A stretch of DNA of 7,569 bases, taken from Planctomycetota bacterium. GTDB taxonomy: Bacteria; Planctomycetota; UBA11346. The position numbers and the translations under genes were made by a program. How positions within the stretch are numbered: the first letter of the stretch is position 1; the number at the start of each line of letters is the position of its first letter. The notes beneath the pieces were generated by a model, which was not told the origin of the DNA, searched no databases, and saw only the letters and a list, made by a program, of their open reading frames with translations. This document shows positions 1 to 5,440 of this stretch, piece after piece. The stretch covers positions 1 to 7,569 of the forward strand of contig JACDEC010000135.1 of the NCBI GenBank assembly GCA_013816645.1. The letters run 5' to 3'.

Positions 1-1071
1 GAACTCTACCGCCTGCGCCCGCAGGCGTGCGCGCTCCCCGGATTCTACCTGGCGATCTCGGCCGGCGGCGTCATCGGCGGCTTGTTCGTGGTCTTCGCTG
101 CGCCGTTGCTGTTCGCGACCTACGCCGAATACCGCTTCGGCCTGCTCGTCTGCTGCCTGCTCGCCCTGGTGGCCGGTCGCCCGCACACCGCCCGACGGCT
201 GCCAGCCTGGGGTTGGGCGGTCAGCGCCATCGCCGCCGGCGTGCTGGTCGCGTGGTTCGAGCGCATCGGCTTGCGCGCGATCGCGGTCGAACGCAGCTTT
301 TACGGCGCCCTCGCGGTGCGCGAGCAGCGCCATGCCGGCGATCAGGTGCGCTTCCGCGAGCTGCGCCATGGCGGCACGCGCCATGGCCTGCAGCTGCAGG
401 ACGAGCGCACCCGCCGCATGCCCACCGCGTACTACGGCACCTCGAGCGGAGTCGGGCGCATCCTCGCGCCGGCGGCCGAGCGCGGCCGCCGCATCGGCGT
501 CATCGGCCTGGGCGTGGGCACGCTCGCGACCTACGCGAGTCCGCTCGACACTGTGCGCTTCTACGAACTCGATCCCGGGGTCGAGCGGCTGGCGCGCGCC
601 TGGTTCACCTATCTCGCCGATTGCCGCGGGAGCGTCGAGATGGTCAGCGGCGACGCGCGCATCCGGCTCGCCACCGAGGTCGACCAGGCCTTCGACGTGC
701 TGGTCGTCGACGCCTTCTCGAGCGACGCCATCCCGATGCACCTGCTCACCGTCGAGGCCTTCGCGCTCTATCGCCGGCACCTCGCGCCCGGTGGCGTGCT
801 CTGCGTGCACGTGTCGAACCGCCACCTCGACCTGGTCCCGGTGGTGCGCGGCGGCGCGCGCGCGCTGCGCTGGGATTGCGCCGCGGTGGTCGATGATGGC
901 GACGCCGAGGACTGGTGGCTGCACCAGTCGGTGTGGATGCTGCTGATCGAGGATCGCCGCCAGTTCACCGACCCGGCGCTGCGCGAGCTGTTCCCGCCGC
1001 TGAGCGCGACCGCCCTGCCGGTCAACCCCTGGACCGACGATCGCGCCAGCCTGCTCTCGGCCCTGCGTTAG
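1..1071 (+). CDS. Membrane-anchored spermidine-synthase-like protein (3' part, start outside window)
   Basis: The frame is open from base 1, so the true start lies upstream; the 356 residues seen end at TAG 1069-1071. The first ~85 residues contain two or three hydrophobic stretches (about 15-40, 46-58 and 71-86), consistent with membrane helices. The rest is a class I SAM-type fold close to spermidine synthases: a TAYYGTSSGVG segment (142-152), the glycine loop VIGLGVGT (167-174), acidic YELD (188-191) for the ribose or aminopropyl donor, GDAR (217-220), and VVDAFSSDAIPMH (235-247), which matches the catalytic Asp region of the family. The layout fits proteins annotated as 'fused MFS/spermidine synthase'. 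In that group the substrate is generally unproven, and polyamine synthesis should not be assumed. It converges on hpt with a 7-base gap. Family membership is secure; the reaction is not. Confidence 0.85.
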   Translation, partial: ELYRLRPQACALPGFYLAISAGGVIGGLFVVFAAPLLFATYAEYRFGLLVCCLLALVAGRPHTARRLPAWGWAVSAIAAGVLVAWFERIGLRAIAVERSFYGALAVREQRHAGDQVRFRELRHGGTRHGLQLQDERTRRMPTAYYGTSSGVGRILAPAAERGRRIGVIGLGVGTLATYASPLDTVRFYELDPGVERLARAWFTYLADCRGSVEMVSGDARIRLATEVDQAFDVLVVDAFSSDAIPMHLLTVEAFALYRRHLAPGGVLCVHVSNRHLDLVPVVRGGARALRWDCAAVVDDGDAEDWWLHQSVWMLLIEDRRQFTDPALRELFPPLSATALPVNPWTDDRASLLSALR

Positions 1072-1078
1072 CCGGCTG

Positions 1079-1642
1079 TTAGGCGATCGCGACGCCGTCG
1101 AGGACGCACACGTCGGGCAGGTGCCGGTATCGGCCGTCATGGTCGAGGCCGTAGCCGACCACGAAGCGGTCGGGAATGGTGAACCCGACGAAATCGGCGC
1201 GCAGGCGCACCCCGTCGACGGGCACGCGCCGCGCCGGCTTGTCGAGCAGCACGCAGGTGCGCACCCGCGCCGCACCGCCGGCATGCAAGGCGGCGACCAC
1301 CGCAGCCAGGGTGCGCCCGGTGTCGAGGATGTCGTCGACCACCAGCACATCGGCCCCGACGCAGCTGGGCAGGGCATCGATCGTCACGCTCCCCGAGGAC
1401 ACGGTGCCGCCGTGGTAGCTCGCGGCGCGCGCGAAGTGCAGGCGCAGGTCGGGCACCGGGATGGCGCGGACCAGGTCGGCGACGAAGCAGAAGCTGCCAT
1501 CGAGCAGGGCCACGATCGCCGGCACGCGCCCAGGATTGCCGGCGAAGGCGCCGGCGAGTTCGCGCCCGAGTTGACGCACCCGCCCGCGGATGCGCGCGGC
1601 ACGGATGAGCGGGACTGGATTCATGGCGGCCATGGGAAGCAT
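1079..1642 (-). CDS. hpt: Hypoxanthine (guanine) phosphoribosyltransferase
   Basis: This 187-residue cytosolic purine-salvage enzyme joins hypoxanthine and/or guanine to PRPP, giving IMP/GMP and pyrophosphate. Length is normal for the bacterial family. The PRPP-binding motif VLVVDDILDTGRT is at 99-111, with the acidic pair D103-D104 and catalytic-type D107. LLDGSFCFVADLVRAI (46-61) is the conserved loop after the first strand. The base pocket is intact: K135 in LLDKP, F160-V161 in DRFVVGYGLD, and metal-binding D168; these correspond to human HPRT K165, F186-V187 and D193. Of three clustered in-frame ATG codons (residues 1, 4, 7) the first is chosen because AGGAG lies five bases before it. The gene is divergent from rsfS and convergent with the spermidine-synthase-like gene. 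Preference between hypoxanthine and guanine cannot be read from the sequence. Confidence 0.95.
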   Translation of the reverse strand: MLPMAAMNPVPLIRAARIRGRVRQLGRELAGAFAGNPGRVPAIVALLDGSFCFVADLVRAIPVPDLRLHFARAASYHGGTVSSGSVTIDALPSCVGADVLVVDDILDTGRTLAAVVAALHAGGAARVRTCVLLDKPARRVPVDGVRLRADFVGFTIPDRFVVGYGLDHDGRYRHLPDVCVLDGVAIA

Positions 1643-1733
1643 CCGCGCTCCTGCGCCAAGTCTCGACAGCTTGCCCCGTTGCGGCTTGTCCGCCGCCCCC
1701 TCTCCCTAAAGTCTCGGCGGAGATCCCCCTGTC
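1643..1733. promoter_or_regulatory. Shared divergent upstream region of hpt and rsfS
   Basis: These 91 bases separate the two divergent starts, so promoters for both genes are expected here unless one lies inside the opposite gene. No convincing -35/-10 pair is visible on either strand. The octamer AAGTCTCG occurs twice as a direct repeat (1658-1665 and 1709-1716). For rsfS the nearest Shine-Dalgarno-like string is GGAG at 1719-1722, eleven bases from the ATG, which is long spacing. The promoter role is inferred from gene orientation. Confidence 0.45.
1648..1652 (-). promoter_or_regulatory. Ribosome binding site of hpt
   Basis: On the minus strand AGGAG lies five bases before the ATG at 1642. 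It selects that ATG over the two further in-frame ATGs at 1633 and 1624, which have no comparable motif. Confidence 0.7.
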
Positions 1734-2111
1734 ATGACCCTCGGCTCCCGCGACCTCGCCCTCCACGCCGCCCGCCTGGCCCAAGACAAGAGCGGCGCCG
1801 ACGTGGTGGTGCTCGAGCTGCCGCGCAGCGCCCTGGTCGACTACGTGGTCATCGTCACCGGACGCAGCGACCGCCAGGTCGGCGCGATCACCGACGAGGT
1901 CCTGCGCTTCTGCAAGCAGCACGGCATCGGCCACTCCCCCGCCGAGGGCGAGAGCGGCTGGTTGCTGCTCGACTGCTTCGACGTCGTGGTCCACGCGATG
2001 AGCGAGGAGATGCGCGAGTTCTACCGGCTCGAGCGCCTGTGGCCGAGCGCCCGGGCCGTCGACCTCGACACCGAGCTGGCCAAGCTCCCCAAGTTCGCCG
2101 CCGCCAGCTGA
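1734..2111 (+). CDS. rsfS: Ribosomal silencing factor RsfS
   Basis: RsfS (formerly RsfA/Iojap) binds ribosomal protein uL14 on the large subunit and blocks subunit joining, slowing translation when nutrients are short. The 125-residue length is typical. The family signature is clear: VDYVVIVTGRSDRQV (35-49), the W-centred GWLLLDCFDVVVHAM (75-89) with the VVVH strand, and FYRLERLW (96-103). The ATG at 1734 is the only start that leaves a normal short N-terminal helix. Its Shine-Dalgarno match is weak (GGAG, 11 bases away), suggesting modest translation. In many bacteria rsfS sits beside nadD; here its neighbours are divergent hpt and, 335 bases downstream, ftsY. No frameshift or missing conserved segment is seen. 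Confidence 0.95.
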   Translation: MTLGSRDLALHAARLAQDKSGADVVVLELPRSALVDYVVIVTGRSDRQVGAITDEVLRFCKQHGIGHSPAEGESGWLLLDCFDVVVHAMSEEMREFYRLERLWPSARAVDLDTELAKLPKFAAAS

Positions 2112-2221
2112 TCCGCGCGCTGTCGGGCCACCCCCGGCGTGCGCTGGACTTCCCGCCCCGACCGCAAGCCTGCTCGCCGACGCCGATGCACTCCCCGAAC
2201 CTTCCGCGCTGCGATGCTCTT

Positions 2222-2245
2222 CCGCGCTGGCGCAGCCAGCCGCGG
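2222..2245. repeat. Hairpin 1 with GCTGGC/GCCAGC core
   Basis: The core stem GCTGGC (2226-2231) pairs with GCCAGC (2235-2240) around the loop GCA. Outer arms CCGC (2222-2225) and GCGG (2242-2245) extend it to ten pairs with one bulged C at 2241. The core recurs at 2399-2413. Confidence 0.6.
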
Positions 2246-2281
2246 CTCGGATCACTCGTCGGCACCCCACAGCGATCCGAG
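2246..2281. repeat. Hairpin 2 (8-bp stem)
   Basis: CTCGGATC (2246-2253) is exactly complementary to GATCCGAG (2274-2281), with a 20-base loop. It abuts hairpin 1 directly. The long loop makes it weaker than its neighbours. Confidence 0.5.
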
Positions 2282-2309
2282 TGGTCCGCTGACGCGAGGC
2301 GGGGGAGCT

Positions 2310-2332
2310 CGAGGGGGCGGATAGCCCCCTCG
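2310..2332. repeat. Hairpin 3 (perfect 9-bp stem, 5-base loop)
   Basis: CGAGGGGGC (2310-2318) pairs perfectly with GCCCCCTCG (2324-2332) around the loop GGATA. This is the strongest stem in the gap. On the plus strand it is followed by TACAACAA rather than T residues, so it is not a canonical intrinsic terminator, although it could act with Rho or protect an mRNA 3' end. Confidence 0.65.
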
Positions 2333-2341
2333 TACAACAAC

Positions 2342-2365
2342 CCCCCGAGCGACAGCGAGCGGGGG
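2342..2365. repeat. Hairpin 4 (6-bp GC stem)
   Basis: CCCCCG (2342-2347) pairs with CGGGGG (2360-2365) across a 12-base loop. Confidence 0.5.
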
Positions 2366-2373
2366 CAAGCCCT

Positions 2374-2398
2374 CCGACCGGCCGCTTCAGCAGGTCGG
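2374..2398. repeat. Hairpin 5 (6-bp stem)
   Basis: CCGACC (2374-2379) pairs with GGTCGG (2393-2398) across a 13-base loop. It abuts hairpin 6. Its loop contains GCTTCAGC (2384-2391), which could instead pair with GCTGAAAGC (2421-2429) if one A bulges. Confidence 0.45.
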
Positions 2399-2413
2399 GC
2401 TGGCGCAGCCAGC
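2399..2413. repeat. Hairpin 6, second copy of the GCTGGC/GCCAGC core
   Basis: The same 15-base palindrome as in hairpin 1: GCTGGC (2399-2404), loop GCA, GCCAGC (2408-2413). Identity with the first copy runs on, so 2226-2246 and 2399-2419 differ at only one of 21 bases. Confidence 0.6.
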
Positions 2414-2418
2414 CTCGG

Positions 2419-2431
2419 CGGCTGAAAGCCG
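2419..2431. repeat. Hairpin 7 just before the ftsY ribosome binding site
   Basis: CGGCT (2419-2423) pairs with AGCCG (2427-2431) around the loop GAA. It ends three bases before the purine-rich GAGAGGG (2434-2440) that serves as the likely ftsY ribosome binding site. Confidence 0.4.
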
Positions 2432-2446
2432 ACGAGAGGGCGCAGC

Positions 2447-3388
2447 ATGTTCAAAGCGATTGGCCAATTCTTCCAGAAGGTCACCACCGGCCTCGCCAAG
2501 ACCCGTTCCGCGGTCGGCGACGCGCTGCTCACGCTGATCGGTCGCGGTCGACGCATCGACCAGGCATTCCTCGACGAACTCGAGGACACCCTGCTGCGCG
2601 CCGACATCGGCGTGACCAAGAGCGAGGAGATCGTCGCCGAACTCAAGCGGCGCTACAAAGCCGGCGAGGTCGCGCCGGGCCAGGAGCTGCTCGCCTTCCT
2701 CAAGCAGAGCCTGCGCAGCGAACTCGCGGTTCCCGAGGGCGACGAGCTGGCCTGGGCGGCGGCCGGTCCGACCGTGGTGCTGGTGGTCGGCGTCAATGGC
2801 GCCGGCAAGACCACGACCATCGCCAAGCTGGCCAAACGCTTCAAGGACCAGGGTCGCAGCGTGCTGCTCGCCGCTGGCGACACCTACCGCGCCGCCGCGG
2901 TGGAACAGCTGTCGATCTGGGCCCAGCGGGTCGGCGTCGACATCGTCAAGACCCACACCGGCGCCGACGCGGCCGCGGTCGCCCACGACGCGGTGACCGC
3001 CGCCGTAGCCCGCGGTCTCGACGTCGTGCTGATCGACACCGCGGGACGGCTGCACAACAAAGAGCACCTGATGCGCGAATTGGAGAAGATGCGCGGCGTC
3101 ATCCACAAGTGCGCGCCGGGTGCTCCGCACGAGACGCTGCTGGTGCTCGATGCCACCGCCGGCCAGAACGCGGTGCAACAAGCCAAGGTCTTCGGCAAGG
3201 CGATGGGCGTCACCGGCCTGGTGCTCACCAAGCTCGACGGCACCGCCAAGGGCGGCGCCGCGATCACCATCCGCCGCGAACTCGGACTGCCCGTACGCTA
3301 CATCGGTGTCGGGGAGCAGATGGACGACGTGCAGCCATTCGATGCCGATGCGTTCATCGCTGCGATCTTCGGGGAACCGACGGCCTGA
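2447..3388 (+). CDS. ftsY: Signal recognition particle receptor FtsY
   Basis: FtsY is the SRP receptor GTPase: it docks Ffh-bound ribosomes at the inner membrane so membrane and exported proteins can be inserted through SecYEG. The 313 residues comprise an amphipathic membrane-contact N-terminus (FKAIGQFFQKVTTGLAKTR, 2-20), the helical N domain (about 20-95) and the complete G domain: GVNGAGKTTT P-loop (115-124), DTYRAAA (145-151), DTAGR (197-201), TKLDGTAKGG (261-270) and the closing GVGEQMDDVQPFDADAF (287-303). The long acidic A domain of E. coli FtsY is absent, as in many other bacteria. The ATG at 2447 is supported by GAGAGGG ending six bases upstream and by the amphipathic start. The neighbours suggest a single housekeeping gene rather than part of the PDZ operon. 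Confidence 0.97.
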   Translation: MFKAIGQFFQKVTTGLAKTRSAVGDALLTLIGRGRRIDQAFLDELEDTLLRADIGVTKSEEIVAELKRRYKAGEVAPGQELLAFLKQSLRSELAVPEGDELAWAAAGPTVVLVVGVNGAGKTTTIAKLAKRFKDQGRSVLLAAGDTYRAAAVEQLSIWAQRVGVDIVKTHTGADAAAVAHDAVTAAVARGLDVVLIDTAGRLHNKEHLMRELEKMRGVIHKCAPGAPHETLLVLDATAGQNAVQQAKVFGKAMGVTGLVLTKLDGTAKGGAAITIRRELGLPVRYIGVGEQMDDVQPFDADAFIAAIFGEPTA

Positions 3389-3490
3389 CGCTCAACGCCG
3401 GTGTTCGGCTCGGTCGTCGCGTTCTCCATAAAGACCTTGTAAGTTGCCGCACCCAGCGCTCGTCTAGCATGAGCACCGCCGGAGCCCTGC

Positions 3491-4261
3491 ATGCGCCATA
3501 TCCTATTTCCCCTCCTCCGCTCAGCCACTCTGGCGGCCTGCGTTGTTGGCATAAGTCACGCCGAGGCCGATGGCTACGTCAGCGGCAACACCCGCCCCAT
3601 GCTCGGCGTCGAGATGAGCCCGGTGCCCTTGAACGTCCAAACGGCCAACGGCATCAGCCCCGAGGTGGGCGTCTACGTCCGCCAGGTCTTCCCCGGTACC
3701 GCCGCCGAGCACATGGGCGTCCAGGTCGGCGACGTCATCCCGGCGATCAATGGCACGACGATCTCCGGCATGAATTCGCTGCGCCAGGAAGTCGGCAGCA
3801 GCAACACCGGCGACCCGATCCAGGTCACCGTCATCCGCAACGGTCAACGCATCGTGCTCGACGGTGAACTGCGCGAATGGCCGGTCAGCATCCCCTACGA
3901 TCGCATCGACAGCGAAGCCGAGCGCCGCTTCCGCGACTGGCAAGCCCGCCGCACGGCGCGCAGCCAGAACGATGTCCAGCAGTTCGCCAAGGAGCTTGCC
4001 GAGACCAAGCGCGCGCTCGCCGAGCGCGAGACCAACCCGGGTTCCGGGTTCACCCAGTCGCCCACCATCCAACAGGCCCTGGGGCTCGCCCGTTGGATGC
4101 CGGCCTGGACCATGACCTACCATTGGAATACCGCCGGCATCGCGCCCGCGCCCGGTGAACTCGCCCCGGCCCAGCCAGTCGGTGGCGATGCCTGGTCGCT
4201 CGCGGTGAAGCTCGACGGCTCCAAGCCCAAGCCCAGCGCTCCGCGCATCCGGGAGCTGTGA
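3491..4261 (+). CDS. Exported PDZ-domain protein (first of a coupled pair)
   Basis: 256 residues. A basic-hydrophobic signal peptide (1-24, likely cut after SHA) is followed by one PDZ domain (about 36-127). The PDZ has the MLGVEM entry strand, the VRQVFPGTAAEHMGVQVGD core (63-81) and AINGTTISGMNSL (85-97), the pattern of the PDZ domains of DegP/HtrA-type proteins. No trypsin-like or other peptidase domain is attached. Residues 138-182 are charged and probably helical; the tail (about 190-256) is Pro-rich with an aromatic patch RWMPAWTMTYHW (201-212). The start is supported by GGAG at 3481-3484, six bases before the ATG. Its stop overlaps the ATG of the next gene by one base, implying co-translation. 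It is probably an envelope protein binding peptides or partner proteins; the partner is unknown. Confidence 0.85.
   Translation: MRHILFPLLRSATLAACVVGISHAEADGYVSGNTRPMLGVEMSPVPLNVQTANGISPEVGVYVRQVFPGTAAEHMGVQVGDVIPAINGTTISGMNSLRQEVGSSNTGDPIQVTVIRNGQRIVLDGELREWPVSIPYDRIDSEAERRFRDWQARRTARSQNDVQQFAKELAETKRALAERETNPGSGFTQSPTIQQALGLARWMPAWTMTYHWNTAGIAPAPGELAPAQPVGGDAWSLAVKLDGSKPKPSAPRIREL
4251..4255 (+). promoter_or_regulatory. Ribosome binding site of the second PDZ gene
   Basis: GGGAG, five bases before the ATG at 4261, inside the end of the first PDZ gene. It favours ATG 4261 over the GTG one codon earlier at 4258, where spacing would be only two bases. Confidence 0.6.
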
Positions 4262-5016
4262 TGCGCCCAGCGCTGCGCTTCGTCGCCCTGCCGCTGCTTG
4301 CCGTGTTCGCTGCCGCGACCGCACCCGCCGCCGACCGGCCGGCTCCCACCGCGACCACCACCGTCACCGAGAAGCCGCGCCTGGGCGTGCAGATCGACGA
4401 AGGCAGCATCGATGATCCGGCGGCCAATGGCCTGCCGGTCGCCGGCGTTGCCGTCGGTTCGACCGCTGCCGCCATGGGGATCCAGAGCGGCGATAAGCTC
4501 AAATCCCTCAACGGCACCGTGGTGCGCTCGGTCGTCGAGCTGCAGAACCTGATCTCGGCGCTCAAGATCGGCGACACGCTGACCGCCGAAGTCGTGCGCA
4601 AAGGCAAGCCGCTCTCCCTGGCGGGCACCCTGCAGTCTGGCTCGAGCGCCGAAGCCGTGCGCGAGCAGCTCAACCAGGCCCGCAAGGAGCTCGACGAACT
4701 GCGCAAGCGCTACGGCATCGTCAGCGGTCGCGAGCCGACGCTCGCCGAGATGATCCAGCAACTGAAGATGCTCGAAGAGCAGTTCCCGCGCGCCGCCGCC
4801 GAATTCAAGAAAGTCTACCCGAACGGCGAATTCGCCATCGCGATCACCATCACCAGCGACAAGGCGGCCAAGAACCCGGTCGACCTGATGACCGCTGATC
4901 CCGGGATCATGCCGGGCGCCGGACTGCCGAAGGAAGGCGCGCCAGCCGCGGAAGGCGCGCCAGCCAAGCCGGCCACCGAGGGCGCCGCGCCCGCGCCGGC
5001 GACGAAGAAGCAATAG
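4261..5016 (+). CDS. Exported PDZ-domain protein with coiled-coil-like segment (second of a coupled pair)
   Basis: 251 residues from ATG 4261, which shares its A with the stop of the preceding gene (TGATG). Order: signal peptide (1-23, likely cut after APA), Thr/Pro-rich linker (25-37), one PDZ domain (38-124) with RLGVQI, GVAVGSTAAAMGIQSGDKL (62-80) and LNGTVVRSVVELQNL (83-97), then a heptad-like charged helix (about 129-185), a short strand-like FAIAITITSD (191-200), and an Ala/Pro/Glu-rich tail with a six-residue near-repeat EGAPAA/EGAPAK. The plan of signal, PDZ and helix mirrors the preceding gene, so the two are probably paralogues that may act together, perhaps as a complex. There is no catalytic domain. 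The function is unknown; an adaptor or scaffold in the envelope is the simplest inference. Confidence 0.85.
   Translation: MRPALRFVALPLLAVFAAATAPAADRPAPTATTTVTEKPRLGVQIDEGSIDDPAANGLPVAGVAVGSTAAAMGIQSGDKLKSLNGTVVRSVVELQNLISALKIGDTLTAEVVRKGKPLSLAGTLQSGSSAEAVREQLNQARKELDELRKRYGIVSGREPTLAEMIQQLKMLEEQFPRAAAEFKKVYPNGEFAIAITITSDKAAKNPVDLMTADPGIMPGAGLPKEGAPAAEGAPAKPATEGAAPAPATKKQ
4932..4965 (+). repeat. 18-base tandem repeat in the PDZ protein tail
   Basis: GGAAGGCGCGCCAGCC occurs at 4932-4947 and 4950-4965, period 18. It encodes EGAPAA then EGAPAK in the low-complexity C-terminus; the near-identical nucleotides suggest recent slippage duplication. Confidence 0.7.
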
Positions 5017-5030
5017 CGCCGCCAGCGCGC

Positions 5031-5429
5031 ATGGACGATCCGCGCCACGCGTCGCGGCTGCACGCGGCGCAGTTGCGCCACGGTGCCGACCTGTTCGACG
5101 CCGGAGCATGGTGGGCCGCGCACGAAGCCTGGGAAGTGGTCTGGAGGACCTACCGGGGGGCCGATCGCGCCTATCTCAAGGGACTCATCCAGCTGGCGGC
5201 GGTGAACCACCACCTCGCCAGCGGGCGCACGCGGGGCGCGCGGCGCCTGCTCGATACTGCTTCGCACCACCTCGCCGAGGCCGATCCGCTGCGCTGGCCG
5301 TTCGATACCGCGCACCTGCTCACCGCCTGCGCCGGCATCGCCCGAGCGCTCGACGCCGGGCGAGCCGTGCGCCCGCTGCGGCTCGGGCTCGCGGCGATGA
5401 TCGTGGCGTCGGCTTCGCCCAGTCGCTGA
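5031..5429 (+). CDS. DUF309 family protein
   Basis: 132 residues with the hallmark of DUF309: GADLFDAGAWWAAHEAWEVVW (starting at 18), in which H31-E32 and W34...W38 are the conserved positions, followed by AYLKGLIQLAAVNHHL (47-62). The fold in this family is a compact all-helical bundle, and no reaction has been established that I know of. The conserved His/Glu/Trp cluster suggests a ligand or metal pocket, but that is inference. No signal peptide is present, so it is likely cytosolic, unlike the two PDZ proteins before it. It starts 14 bases after the second PDZ gene, without an obvious Shine-Dalgarno motif, and is probably read through from that operon. It ends 11 bases from the convergent helical-repeat gene. 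Confidence 0.85.
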   Translation: MDDPRHASRLHAAQLRHGADLFDAGAWWAAHEAWEVVWRTYRGADRAYLKGLIQLAAVNHHLASGRTRGARRLLDTASHHLAEADPLRWPFDTAHLLTACAGIARALDAGRAVRPLRLGLAAMIVASASPSR

Positions 5430-5440
5430 GATCCTGAAGC

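Larger units (their letters stand above)
2112..2446. other. 335-base intergenic region before ftsY, rich in hairpins
   Basis: No convincing gene is present; short open frames here are Arg/Pro/Gly-rich and lack a ribosome binding site. The first 110 bases show only an 18-base-period partial repeat, TTCCGCGCT at 2202-2210 and 2220-2228. From 2222 to 2431 the sequence holds successive inverted repeats, listed separately. None is followed by a T-run on either strand, so a standard intrinsic terminator for rsfS is not seen. The region could be the untranslated leader of ftsY, an intergenic palindromic repeat element, or both. Confidence 0.6.

Noticed and set aside
1070..1077. The palindrome AGCCGGCT at the junction of the spermidine-synthase-like gene and hpt.
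   Set aside because: It is a continuous palindrome with no loop, so it cannot form a useful hairpin, and is too short to call a site.
2139..2324. A possible 61-residue gene in the rsfS-ftsY gap.
   Set aside because: It is Arg/Gly/Pro-rich low complexity, has no ribosome binding site, and its codons run through strong hairpins.
1121..2425. A 434-codon plus-strand open frame antisense to hpt and crossing rsfS in another frame.
   Set aside because: It overlaps two confidently identified genes, is rich in His/Gly/Arg, and resembles no protein. It is a shadow of GC-rich codon usage.
3437..3470. A possible promoter before the PDZ operon (TTGTAA or TTGCCG as -35, TAGCAT as -10).
   Set aside because: Spacing is 22 or 15 bases and the matches are poor. 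The slightly AT-richer patch at 3426-3446 is suggestive but not enough to call.
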